Assembly (NCBI GenBank): GCA_021791235.1
Contig: JAJYXA010000388.1
Coordinates: forward strand, 1-11,155
DNA from: Pseudomonadota bacterium
Lineage (GTDB): Bacteria > Pseudomonadota > Gammaproteobacteria > Burkholderiales > Thiobacillaceae
Length of the DNA: 11,155 nucleotides
Direction: 5' to 3'
Shown here: positions 1 to 6,952 of the stretch, in pieces
Numbering within the stretch: position 1 is the stretch's first letter
Layout: every line of letters starts with the position of its first letter
Made by a program: the position numbers and the translations under genes
Notes under the pieces: model-generated
The model's input: only the letters and a program-made list of their open reading frames with translations
What the model was told of the DNA's origin: nothing
Database searches by the model: none

Positions 1-121
1 AGGCAACGGCGGCCGCCGGGCGCGCGATGTCCCCCGCCAGGATCACCGCATCGGCGTCGTTGCGCGGCACCGCCAATGCGCCTTGAGAGAGATGCAGGTC
101 GGACAGGATGTGGAGTTTCAC
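1..121 (-). CDS. Metallophosphoesterase (calcineurin-like), N-terminal 40 codons only
   Basis: The minus strand from 121 is open to the window edge and reads MKLHILSDLHLSQGALAV, then a VILAGDIARPAA segment. The D-x-H of SDLHL and the GD of LAGDI are the first two metal-binding blocks of the calcineurin-like metallophosphoesterase superfamily, at the very N-terminus as usual. The start is GTG at 121-119. The frame stays open upstream to a TAA at 166-164 but offers no other plausible start codon, and the ribosome site is weak. It lies 84 bp downstream of bzdM on the same strand, so it could be read through from the bzd operon or use its own promoter. The substrate cannot be told from this fragment; the family includes phosphodiesterases, nucleases and protein phosphatases. 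No link to benzoyl-CoA metabolism is known to me. The C-terminal motifs (GNHE, GHTH) lie outside the window. Confidence 0.75.
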   Translation of the reverse strand, partial: MKLHILSDLHLSQGALAVPRNDADAVILAGDIARPAAAVA

Positions 122-183
122 GGGTTCCGGCTCGTTTTCGGGGACTCCGGCAGGTGCGAAACCTTATCACGGCATGACATAAG

Positions 184-201
184 CGGGGCCGCCCGGCCCC
201 G
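184..201 (-). terminator. Short GC-rich hairpin after bzdM (weak terminator candidate)
   Basis: CGGGGCC and GGCCCCG form a perfect 7-bp stem around a GCCC loop, beginning 5 bp past the bzdM stop codon. On the minus strand it is followed by GCTTATGTCAT rather than a real U-tract, so it may only partly terminate or may stabilise the transcript end. The rest of the 122-205 gap holds a CTTAT-N11-ATAAG dyad (163-183) and nothing else I recognise. Confidence 0.4.
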
Positions 202-205
202 GCCG

Positions 206-532
206 TCAATCGCGCTGCAGCAGGGCGAACTTCTCCTTGATGCGGGACCACTTGTCCGCCTCGGGCAGCGCCGCCTTTTTCTCCACGATGGGCTTCCAGG
301 TCGCCGCCAGTTCGTGGTTGAGCGCCGTGTAGTGCTGCATCCCGCTCGGCACGTCGCTCTCGGCGTAGATCGCATCGACCGGACACTCGGGCACGCACAG
401 CGTGCAGTCGATGCATTCGTCCGGATCGATGACCAGAAAATTGGGGCCCTCGCGGAAGGCGTCGACGGGACAGACATCGACGCAATCGGTGTGCTTGCAG
501 TTGATGCACGATTCGGTCACGACATAGGTCAT
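206..532 (-). CDS. bzdM: Azotobacter FdI-type ferredoxin, electron donor to benzoyl-CoA reductase
   Basis: A 108-residue ferredoxin that should carry low-potential electrons to the BzdNOPQ reductase. The start is ATG at 532, preceded by AAGGAG with a 6-nt spacer; the open frame extends further upstream but that part overlaps bzdQ in another frame and lacks ferredoxin character. The cysteines are C9-x2-C12-x4-C17-x3-C21-P and C40-x2-C43-x2-C46-x3-C50-P. The spacing, the length and the long C-terminal tail ([24 protein letters not shown]) closely follow Azotobacter vinelandii ferredoxin I. In that family C9, C17 and C50 would hold a [3Fe-4S] cluster, C21, C40, C43 and C46 a [4Fe-4S] cluster, and C12 would be free. 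The position equivalent to the second free Cys of FdI is Ala25. It follows bzdQ by 31 bp. The symbol follows the Azoarcus bzdNOPQM order and is an inference from synteny; the ferredoxin call itself is secure. Confidence 0.92.
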   Translation of the reverse strand: MTYVVTESCINCKHTDCVDVCPVDAFREGPNFLVIDPDECIDCTLCVPECPVDAIYAESDVPSGMQHYTALNHELAATWKPIVEKKAALPEADKWSRIKEKFALLQRD

Positions 533-563
533 TTTTCTCTCCTTGCTGAAGGTCCAGGTGTCC

Positions 564-1535
564 CTAGACCACGGCCTCTCCGAGTTTATGGACGGTGATC
601 TGCTTGGCGACCACCGGGCAATCGGCCGCCAGGTTGCACGGCTCGGCGGGCTTCTTGACGGGAATGGCCGACCAGCGGCGGCGGACGCTCTCGACCGGAC
701 CCGCCTGCCCCGCCGTCGGCGGCACCGGCTTGCCCTCGGCCTGCAGCTTCTCGATCCGGCGCAGGCCCAGGAACGCCGCGCCGTAGGCACCGTTGAGCTG
801 GCCCAGGCCGTTGGGCGCGACGTTGAGCTTGGCCCCCAGGTTCTTTTCCAGCGCATCGACCATGGCGACGTTGCGCGTCATGCCGCCGGTGAGCATGAAG
901 CCGGGCTCCAGGCCGACGCGGCGCATCAACTGCACCGCCCGGCCGCCTAAGGCCACCATCGCGCCCATCATGATGTCTTCCGCCGGAACGCCGTTCGACA
1001 GGTGGTTGATCACCTCGGACTCGGCGAACACCGCGCAGACGCTGCTCACCTCGACCGGCTTGGTCGAGCGCATGGCGTAGGGGCCGATGTCGTCGGTGGT
1101 GAGCCCCAGGTAGCGCGCCGTCTTCTCCAGGAAGGCGCCGGTGCCGGCGGCGCACTTGTCGTTCAGGCGGAAGGCGCGGACGCGTCCGTTGCCATCGACG
1201 CGGATGGCCTTGATGTCCTGGCCGCCGATGTCGAGGATGGTGCGCGTGTCGGGGAAGAGGTGCACCGCCGCCTGCGCGTGGGCGGTGAGCTCGGTCACCT
1301 GGGTGTGGCGGTAGGCCACCGTGTAGCGGCCGTAGCCGGTCGCCGCGACGTAGTTGATCTGCTCGCGCGTCAGACCGCAGGCCTTGAGCAGTTCGTCGAA
1401 GACGCCCTCGGAGGCCTGGCCCAGCTTGAATCCGGTGCGCCGGACGGCGGTGCCGACCACCTCGCGCTGGTCGTTCAGCACGATGGCCTTGGAATAGGTC
1501 GAGCCGATATCGATACCCGCGACGTATAGCATCAT
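564..1535 (-). CDS. bzdQ: Benzoyl-CoA reductase, ATP-binding subunit BzdQ (BcrD-like)
   Basis: One of the two ATPase subunits of the class I (ATP-dependent) benzoyl-CoA reductase. It belongs to the ASKHA-fold BadF/BadG/BcrA/BcrD family, which also includes the 2-hydroxyglutaryl-CoA dehydratase activator. The 323-residue protein shows the phosphate-1 loop [12 protein letters not shown] (7-18), phosphate-2 loop [10 protein letters not shown] (102-111) and adenosine motif LTGGMTRN (215-222). C128 (NDKCAAGTG) and C167 ([10 protein letters not shown]) are the two cysteines that each subunit contributes to a bridging [4Fe-4S] cluster. The ATG at 1535 overlaps the bzdP stop in ATGATG; a second in-frame ATG at 1532 sits better behind GGAGGAGG and is equally possible. 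The C-terminus, from about residue 262, is an extension beyond the ATPase fold that ends in a polar tail with C300 and C306. The frame is open upstream inside bzdP, but that segment is a shadow of bzdP. Confidence 0.93.
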   Translation of the reverse strand: MMLYVAGIDIGSTYSKAIVLNDQREVVGTAVRRTGFKLGQASEGVFDELLKACGLTREQINYVAATGYGRYTVAYRHTQVTELTAHAQAAVHLFPDTRTILDIGGQDIKAIRVDGNGRVRAFRLNDKCAAGTGAFLEKTARYLGLTTDDIGPYAMRSTKPVEVSSVCAVFAESEVINHLSNGVPAEDIMMGAMVALGGRAVQLMRRVGLEPGFMLTGGMTRNVAMVDALEKNLGAKLNVAPNGLGQLNGAYGAAFLGLRRIEKLQAEGKPVPPTAGQAGPVESVRRRWSAIPVKKPAEPCNLAADCPVVAKQITVHKLGEAVV

Positions 1536-2353
1536 GCCTCCTCCGCGACGGCGGTCGCGATCTGTGTTTCGCTGCCGAAGGCGCGGTCGTGGGCGAACAG
1601 TGCCGCCCCGAGTGCGCCGATGAACTGGGCGTCCGGACTGACGTTGATCGGAATCCCCAATTGCTCCGCGAGCAACGCCACCATGGCGATGTTGCGGCTG
1701 ACGCCGCCGGTGAAGGTGGCTTCGGAGGCGATGCCGACGCGCCGCGCCAGCGAGACGCAGCGGCTGGTGATGGCCTGATGCACGCCCATCAGCACGTCCT
1801 CGGGCAGGCAGCCCTTGGCCAGATGGCTGATGATCTCCGACTCGGCGAACACCGTGCAGGTGGTGGTGATGCGCACCGGATTGGTCGACTTGAGCGAGAG
1901 CGGCCCCAGCTCCGAGAGCGGCAGCTCCAGCGCGTAGGACGCCGCGCCGAGGAAGCGGCCGGTGCCGGCGGCGCACTTGTCGTTCATGGTGAAGTCCTCG
2001 ACCTGGCCCTCGGGGCCGACGCGGATCGCCTTGGTGTCCTGGCCGCCGATGTCGATGACCGTGCGCGTCTTGGGAAACAGATGAACGGCGCCGCGCGCGT
2101 GGCAGCTGATCTCGGTCACCTGCTCGTCGCCGAAGGTCACCTTGTAGCGGCCGTAGCCGGTCGCGGCGACGTATTCGACCTGGTCTTCGCCGATGTCGGC
2201 GTTTTTCAGCGCCGCCTGGTAGGCATCCTGGGCGATGGTCACCATGCTGGTCTCCATGTCGAGCAGGGCGCGCCCGACGATGGTCCGGTTCCTGTCGATG
2301 ATCACCGCCTTGGTCTGCGTCGATCCGACGTCAACTCCTGCGACGTATTTCAT
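1532..2353 (-). CDS. bzdP: Benzoyl-CoA reductase, ATP-binding subunit BzdP (BcrA-like)
   Basis: The partner ATPase subunit of BzdQ: together they bind and hydrolyse ATP and pass electrons from reduced ferredoxin to BzdNO. The 273-residue sequence has phosphate-1 loop [12 protein letters not shown] (6-17), phosphate-2 loop [10 protein letters not shown] (101-110), adenosine motif FTGGVSRN (214-221), and cluster cysteines C127 (NDKCAAGTG) and C166 (TTCTVFAES). Its short length is important. In Thauera-type enzymes BcrA is, as I recall, near 436 residues, whereas in the Azoarcus bzd type both ATPase subunits are near 30 kDa, so this pair points to the bzd subtype. The start is ATG at 2353, in a 4-bp ATGA overlap with the bzdO stop and preceded by GGGAGG with a 5-nt spacer. 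Its own stop lies in the ATGATG at the bzdQ start. Such overlaps suggest translational coupling and fixed stoichiometry. Confidence 0.93.
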   Translation of the reverse strand: MKYVAGVDVGSTQTKAVIIDRNRTIVGRALLDMETSMVTIAQDAYQAALKNADIGEDQVEYVAATGYGRYKVTFGDEQVTEISCHARGAVHLFPKTRTVIDIGGQDTKAIRVGPEGQVEDFTMNDKCAAGTGRFLGAASYALELPLSELGPLSLKSTNPVRITTTCTVFAESEIISHLAKGCLPEDVLMGVHQAITSRCVSLARRVGIASEATFTGGVSRNIAMVALLAEQLGIPINVSPDAQFIGALGAALFAHDRAFGSETQIATAVAEEA

Positions 2354-3723
2354 GCTGTCCTCCCTTGCGCGTGGGTAGCCTTGCCCTTGAGCGGGCCCGC
2401 GCCGCCTCGCTGCTGCAGCGCTTCGAAGAATGCATCGACGCGGTTCTTGATCTGGGCATCGGACCAGTAGCGCGGGTCGATCAGGTCGGACTCGATGTAC
2501 AGGGTCGGGATATCGAGCCGCTTGGAAATGTAGTCGCGCGTGTCGGCCATGCCGGCGGAGACGAAGCGGCAGCTCTTGATGCCGTGGAAGACGACGCCAT
2601 CGACGCCGTAGTCCTTGATCTGCTTTTCCATCCGCTCGTGCGCGAAGAACTGGTTGCTCAGACCGCGCTGGGCGGCCAGCGCGGTGACCTCGGCCAGGCT
2701 CTCCAGCGGCCGCGAAGTGTCGTAGAGCAGCTCGGCGGCGTCCATGCCGCCGGCGGCGAAGGTCAGGTAATCGGAATAAGCGAAGACGCCGCCCCAGGTC
2801 TCGAACAGCTCGACCAGCCGGCGCATCGAGACGTAGCAGGGCGTGCCGGAGAAGAGCAGACGGAAGCGCTCCTCGGGGACCCGGCCCTCGCCGCGCGCCA
2901 CCTTGGCCCGGACGTCCTCCTCGAGCCGGCGCATGAACTCGACGCCCTCGACGGTGCCGCGGTACACGTTCATGATGCCGATGTAGGTGAGACCGTCGAG
3001 CATCGCGTTATAGGGCGCCGGGCAGGTGCGGTTGAGCTCCATCACGTTGTTCCAGTGGATCACCATCTGATTCACCCGCCCCTGGACCTCGGCCAGGCGG
3101 TCGATGTCGAAGCGCTTGCCGGTGATCTTCTCGCACTTCGCGATCAGATCCTTGAACTGGTCCTCGACCCAGCGCGAGTCGGCGGAGTGCTGCGCGTCGC
3201 CGGGGCGGACCACCCAGCTGGAACTGCGCTGGCCGGGCAGGTCGAGCACGAAGCTGGGCATCTTGTAGCGGCGCTCCCAGATCTCGGCCCACTTGATGAA
3301 GGTACCGCACATGTTGGAGGAAACGGACAGGTCGGGCTTGGGCATCTTCCCGAGCGGCTCCTTCTCCTCCTTGATCATCATGCCGACGTCGGCCTTGACG
3401 TAGGAGCAGACGTCGGGCGACATGCCGTAGTCCTCGGAGATGCGGATGAACTCCGCCGAGGTCTTGCGCACCCCGGTTTGCAGCGAATTGATCTCCGGAA
3501 AGACCATGTGGAAGTCGAAGCTGCGCAGGATCTCGATGGCGTTGCCCATCACGAACACGTTGGCGACCGGCTCATGGCGCTCGTTGGCGGTCTCCAGGCG
3601 GGCGTACCACTCCTTGAACAGGCGCTGGCCCTCGCTGTGCGCGTTGAACGGGGTCCAGATTTCTTTGGCGGCCGGCGCGGAGCGGGAAGTGCCCGGGACG
3701 GCTTCGGCGATTGCGGTAGTCAT
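2350..3723 (-). CDS. bzdO: Benzoyl-CoA reductase, catalytic-module subunit BzdO (BcrB-like)
   Basis: A subunit of the substrate-binding half of the reductase (HgdB/BcrB/BcrC family, homologous to the 2-hydroxyglutaryl-CoA dehydratase component D). With BzdN it converts benzoyl-CoA to cyclohexa-1,5-diene-1-carbonyl-CoA in the cytoplasm. The 457-residue protein has cysteines at C106 (SPDVCSYVK), C139 (SNMCGTF) and C385 (GIKSCRF), in the positions where this family places Fe-S ligands; assigning them as ligands is family inference. The conserved FSGTPCY stretch (291-297) and WNNVMELNR (224-232) are typical of the family core. The start is ATG at 3723, preceded by AGGAG with a 7-nt spacer and 13 bp after the bzdN TAA. 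It overlaps bzdP by 4 bp. The first ~20 residues are low complexity and probably flexible. Confidence 0.93.
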   Translation of the reverse strand: MTTAIAEAVPGTSRSAPAAKEIWTPFNAHSEGQRLFKEWYARLETANERHEPVANVFVMGNAIEILRSFDFHMVFPEINSLQTGVRKTSAEFIRISEDYGMSPDVCSYVKADVGMMIKEEKEPLGKMPKPDLSVSSNMCGTFIKWAEIWERRYKMPSFVLDLPGQRSSSWVVRPGDAQHSADSRWVEDQFKDLIAKCEKITGKRFDIDRLAEVQGRVNQMVIHWNNVMELNRTCPAPYNAMLDGLTYIGIMNVYRGTVEGVEFMRRLEEDVRAKVARGEGRVPEERFRLLFSGTPCYVSMRRLVELFETWGGVFAYSDYLTFAAGGMDAAELLYDTSRPLESLAEVTALAAQRGLSNQFFAHERMEKQIKDYGVDGVVFHGIKSCRFVSAGMADTRDYISKRLDIPTLYIESDLIDPRYWSDAQIKNRVDAFFEALQQRGGAGPLKGKATHAQGRTA

Positions 3724-3736
3724 GATGGTTCTCCTG

Positions 3737-4921
3737 TTAGGCCAACGCGAACAGCAGGGATTCGGCGAAGGTTTCGACCTGCATAGCCATCTGCTCGAAC
3801 GAGGTCATCTTCTCCTCGAATTCGAGCACCAGATACTGGACGCCCGCCTCGTCGAGATCCTTGGACCAGAACAGCTGCTCGTCGAGGCCCGGCTCGCAGA
3901 ACTTCGCCGCGGTGAGGATTGCGGCGTCGGCCTTGCCGTCGCGCAGCATGGCCATCAGGTAGTCGCCCTTGGGCTTGCGCTCGTCGTGCTGCACCGGGCT
4001 TGCGTGGGAGCGCTCGATGTAGCTCTCCGCCAGCGCCCAGACCGGGTCGCCGACATCCTCCGGGACGTCCTCCGTGAACCAGCGCTGGCCGATCAGAAGA
4101 TCGTCGTCGACGACGAAGCAGGCATCGTCGATGGTCTCCAGCATCTCCAGCGGCGGCTGCTCGCAAAAGCCGCCGACGAAGATGACGCGCGGCTTGTCCT
4201 GCGCCGCGACATGGCGCTGGCGGATGGCCGGGAGCGCCTGCTCGAGCAGCTCGACGTGTTCCTCGCAGGGAATCCGGGTACCGGCGCGGACCAGCAGGTA
4301 GGATTCGGAGCAGCTCAGCTTCCAGGGTTCGTCGCGGCGGATCTGGTAGAGCTCGCGCATCAGCCTGCGCTTCTTGTTGTAGAGGCGGATGCTGGAGCGG
4401 ATCGCGGCGTCGCTGATCGGGTGACCGACCTTGCGCGCCAGTTCGGCGCGCAGGCGCTGGTATTCGGCGGCGACATAGCGGGCCGCGCCGGGCGAGTTCG
4501 GGTTCTGCGGCAGATAGAGGATCTCCGCCATCTGATCGGGCAGGTTGCGCGACCAGATGCCGGCCAAGTGCTTGGCGGCGTCGCAGATCGGATGGGTGAC
4601 GAAACCGGTGAGGCCGGCGAGCGTGCCGTTCAGGCCGAGTTCGGTGGTCGAGCGGCAGATCGAGCAGACGAAGGAACCCATCCGGGCGTCGGCGTGCTTC
4701 ATTTCCAGCTTGTTGCCGCCGCCGAGAATATTCACCGGCAACAGTCCGGCGGCGTGGGCGATCTCGTCGGGGAAATAGACGGGGAAGTTGCCCAGCGTGC
4801 CGGTGTAGCCTTCCGGCAGCTCGCCCGCATCGGGGATACGGGCATCCAGGCTGGCGCTGTGGCACCGATCGAGGATTGCATTGAGTTGGGCTTCGTAGTC
4901 TGGGACGATCTGGGCTGACAC
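3737..4921 (-). CDS. bzdN: Benzoyl-CoA reductase, catalytic-module subunit BzdN (BcrC-like)
   Basis: First gene of the bzd operon and the second HgdB/BcrB/BcrC-family subunit of the catalytic half. The 394-residue sequence shows C86 and C89 (GSFVCSICR), C113 (HPICDAAK) and C342 (AKFCEPGLDEQ) in conserved surroundings. AKFCEPGLDEQ is a strong family signature near the C-terminal Fe-S ligand. The start is GTG at 4921-4919. It is chosen because AAGGAGGTG, an almost perfect Shine-Dalgarno, sits just upstream (6 nt after AGGAGG) and no nearer ATG gives the full conserved N-terminus. The gene follows the AT-rich promoter spacer and precedes bzdO by 13 bp. The N-O-P-Q-M order matches the Azoarcus bzd cluster, as I recall it, rather than bcrCBAD of Thauera. 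Confidence 0.93.
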   Translation of the reverse strand: MSAQIVPDYEAQLNAILDRCHSASLDARIPDAGELPEGYTGTLGNFPVYFPDEIAHAAGLLPVNILGGGNKLEMKHADARMGSFVCSICRSTTELGLNGTLAGLTGFVTHPICDAAKHLAGIWSRNLPDQMAEILYLPQNPNSPGAARYVAAEYQRLRAELARKVGHPISDAAIRSSIRLYNKKRRLMRELYQIRRDEPWKLSCSESYLLVRAGTRIPCEEHVELLEQALPAIRQRHVAAQDKPRVIFVGGFCEQPPLEMLETIDDACFVVDDDLLIGQRWFTEDVPEDVGDPVWALAESYIERSHASPVQHDERKPKGDYLMAMLRDGKADAAILTAAKFCEPGLDEQLFWSKDLDEAGVQYLVLEFEEKMTSFEQMAMQVETFAESLLFALA

Positions 4922-4950
4922 GGCGCACCTCCTTCTGCTGGTTGCTAAGA

Positions 4951-5004
4951 ACTATAGTGCTCATGCTAAATAAAACAAGAAATATATAACTTGATTTAGC
5001 GCAA
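4951..5004 (-). promoter_or_regulatory. Putative bzdN promoter with FNR-type activator box
   Basis: The box TTGAT-TTAG-CGCAA (4991-5004, plus-strand reading) matches the CRP/FNR-family consensus TTGAT-N4-ATCAA at 8 of 10 bases. Its centre is at 4997.5. If it sits at -41.5, as in class II FNR promoters, the start site would be near 4956 and the -12 to -7 hexamer would be TAGCAT (4968-4963, minus strand), which keeps four of six -10 consensus bases. A second -10-like hexamer, TATAGT, lies at 4956-4951. The surroundings from about 4950 to 5080 are markedly AT-rich compared with the genes. In Azoarcus the equivalent promoter is activated under anoxia by the FNR homologue AcpR and repressed by BzdR. 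Only one TGCA, the core reported for BzdR operators, is present here (5071-5074), so BzdR control is not supported by sequence alone. Confidence 0.6.
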
Positions 5005-5086
5005 TAAAAACGTATTTTCTCAAAATTAAGGAAATATTGTGCGATACATCTCTTTTAACATGTTTTATATTGCACTGAAGATCGTC
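5005..5086. other. AT-rich upstream spacer of the bzd operon
   Basis: Between the FNR-type box and the norD hairpin lies roughly 80 bp of A/T-run DNA with no credible ORF. It holds two ATATTG copies 34 bp apart (near 5034 and 5068), a short palindrome AACATGTT (5057-5064) and one TGCA (5071-5074). It is a plausible site for further regulators or DNA-bending proteins, but I cannot assign any with confidence. Confidence 0.4.
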
Positions 5087-5117
5087 GCGGCAGCCTCGGC
5101 AAATGCCGAGGCGCCGC
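5087..5117 (-). terminator. Strong hairpin downstream of norD
   Basis: GCGGC-(A)-GCCTCGGC pairs with GCCGAGGC-GCCGC around an AAAT loop: 13 base pairs with one bulged A (5092). It begins 16 bp beyond the norD stop codon. No U-tract follows on the minus strand (GACGATCTTCAG), so this is either a non-canonical terminator or an mRNA 3'-end stabiliser that insulates the nor operon from the bzd promoter. Confidence 0.6.
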
Positions 5118-5133
5118 TATGCGTTCCGCCTGT

Positions 5134-6945
5134 TCAACGCGTCAGGAGCGCGTAGAGCAGGGGTAGCCGGGCGGGCAGTTCCGAGGGTTTGCGGATGATG
5201 ATGAAGCTGCTCTTGCCGAAAGTGTGCGGCAGGTATTCGTGGGCCTCCTGGTCCACGGTCACGCAGAAGGGCCGCAGGCCCGCCTGCCTCGCGGCGATCA
5301 AGGCCTTGCGCGTGTCCTCGATGCCGTAACGGCCTTCGTAGTGGTCGGCATCGTTGGGCTTGCCGTCGGTGAGCAGCAGCAGCAGGCGCTCCCGTGCCTT
5401 CTGGCGCCCGAGAATCCCGGTGGCGTGGCGGATGGCCGCGCCCATGCGGGTGTAGTAGGCCGGGGCGATGCCATTGATGCGGCCGCGCACGGCGTCGCCA
5501 TAGGCTTCATCGAAGGCCTTCAGGGTATGGAAGCGCACGTCGCTGCGCTGCCGGGAACTGAAGCCGACCAGGGCGAAGCGGTCGCGGGTGACCGACAGCG
5601 CCTCGGAAAACAGCAGCAGACTGTCGCGGATGACATCGATGACGCGCCGCCCTTCGCCCGCCCAGGCCTCGGTGGATAAGGACAGGTCGGCCAGCAGCAG
5701 GCAGGCCAGGTCGCGCTGGCGCTGGCGCTGATCGGTGTAGAAACCGGAGCCGGCGCCGCTGCGCTGGGCGACGTGACGGATGTAGGGATCGATGTCGATC
5801 TCGCTGCCCTCCGGCTGCGCCTTGAGGCGCTGGCGCTGCGGCTGCAAGGCGGCGAACTGCCGCCGCAGACGCTGGCGGTCGCGCACGAGGTGCCCGGGCA
5901 GCGCGCAAGGCAGCGCATCGCCCAGGGGCACCGCGTTGATCCGGCATTGGTCCGGCTTCAGGAGCTGCGTCCGATAGTCCCACTCGGGCAGCATCCCGGC
6001 GCCGTCCAGAGGGGCGCCATCGCCCTGTGCCGCAGCCAGGTCCAGGCTCATGCGCAGCTTCTTGGCGACGCTCTTCTGGTCCTGCGCGATCGCGATGACG
6101 TCGAGGTCGTCCGCCGCCCGGGCGAGATCCTGATCCTCGTTTTCCTGGGTCTCGTGCTCGATCTTCGCGTACTCGGTCCAGCTGAATATCGATTCCGGCC
6201 GGAACAGCATCAGGCCACCCTTGCGCTCGGGCATTTCCGCGTGCTCGGCGATCCGGCGCTTCTTGTCCGACTGCAGCGCGCTTCCGGCCTGGGCCGCCGC
6301 TTCGGGCGCTGCGGCGGCATGCGCCCTGCCCGCCGCGGCGAGCTCCGGGCGCAGCCAGAGCAGGACCGGATGGGGCGGACGCCTGGCGGCGGGCAGCGCC
6401 GCGACGCTGCCCGGCTCGGTGAGCGCGGACCGGATCGCCTCTTCCTGCCGCGCCTCGTCCGGCGGCAGCTTGTCAAGCTGCGGGCGGCGCGCGATCTCCG
6501 CCGCCACCAAGCGGCGGTAGCCCGCCGCCAGTCCGAGGAAGCCCCCGGTGACGGCCAGCGCCGCGGCCTGGTTCCGGGTCAGCCAGGGCAGATCCGGCCG
6601 CGGGTCGACGGCGCAAAGCGCCGCCAGCCAGAAATACAGATCGCGGTTCAGGCCCGCTTCGGGATAAACATCGATGACCGGCGGCAGCCGCAGCGCCTGG
6701 CCGTCTACCCAGGCGAGGTCCGCCTTGCGTTCGCTGCCGGCCAGCCGTTCCAGCCAAGCGCGCCGGGCGCCGTGGCGCGTTTGCGCTCCCGCCTGCAACG
6801 CCACCCCATGGTCGCCGCCCAGGGCGCGATACAGCAGCGCGGCAGCGCGGCTGACGCTCGTCAGTTCGATCGCCGCGGCGGGATGGCGCCGGGCGGCGAG
6901 GCGATTGACCAGCCGGTGCCAGGCGATGCCGACCTGCTCTTCCAT
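5134..6945 (-). CDS. norD: NorD, von Willebrand factor A-domain NO reductase assembly protein
   Basis: The last gene of the nor cluster. NorD proteins work with the MoxR-type ATPase NorQ to activate NorCB, most likely by inserting the non-haem iron (FeB) into NorB. The 603-residue protein has a long N-terminal region (1-400) of family type and a C-terminal VWA domain (about 412-600). The metal-ion-dependent adhesion site is intact: D420-x-S422-x-S424 (ADLSLST), T499 (YYTRMG) and D527 (TDGKPND). Residues 354-376 are unusually rich in Arg and Gln, and 185-225 is rich in Ala and Pro, probably a linker. The start is ATG at 6945, 7 bp after the norQ stop, with GAGG overlapping the norQ end. No membrane segment or signal peptide is seen, so it acts in the cytoplasm. 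Confidence 0.93.
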   Translation of the reverse strand: MEEQVGIAWHRLVNRLAARRHPAAAIELTSVSRAAALLYRALGGDHGVALQAGAQTRHGARRAWLERLAGSERKADLAWVDGQALRLPPVIDVYPEAGLNRDLYFWLAALCAVDPRPDLPWLTRNQAAALAVTGGFLGLAAGYRRLVAAEIARRPQLDKLPPDEARQEEAIRSALTEPGSVAALPAARRPPHPVLLWLRPELAAAGRAHAAAAPEAAAQAGSALQSDKKRRIAEHAEMPERKGGLMLFRPESIFSWTEYAKIEHETQENEDQDLARAADDLDVIAIAQDQKSVAKKLRMSLDLAAAQGDGAPLDGAGMLPEWDYRTQLLKPDQCRINAVPLGDALPCALPGHLVRDRQRLRRQFAALQPQRQRLKAQPEGSEIDIDPYIRHVAQRSGAGSGFYTDQRQRQRDLACLLLADLSLSTEAWAGEGRRVIDVIRDSLLLFSEALSVTRDRFALVGFSSRQRSDVRFHTLKAFDEAYGDAVRGRINGIAPAYYTRMGAAIRHATGILGRQKARERLLLLLTDGKPNDADHYEGRYGIEDTRKALIAARQAGLRPFCVTVDQEAHEYLPHTFGKSSFIIIRKPSELPARLPLLYALLTR

Positions 6946-6952
6946 GCCCGCC

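Noticed and set aside
163..183. CTTAT-N11-ATAAG dyad upstream of the metallophosphoesterase as an operator
   Set aside because: Five-base arms are too short to claim a regulatory site without conservation data; noted only as content of the gap.
2365..4918. Long plus-strand open frames (2365-3786 and 3440-4918) opposite bzdO and bzdN
   Set aside because: They are antisense to well-recognised genes, have no known motifs, and show the Asp/Arg/Gln/Ala-rich composition typical of frames opposite high-GC coding DNA.
564..4921. Thauera-type bcrCBAD assignment for the reductase
   Set aside because: The BcrA-like ATPase subunit here has only 273 residues, not the much longer form of the Thauera enzyme, and the gene order with a trailing ferredoxin fits bzdNOPQM better.
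4922..5133. A small gene or non-coding RNA in the norD-bzdN spacer
   Set aside because: No open frame with a ribosome site is present. The AT-rich segment is better explained as promoter DNA and the GC-rich end as a hairpin.
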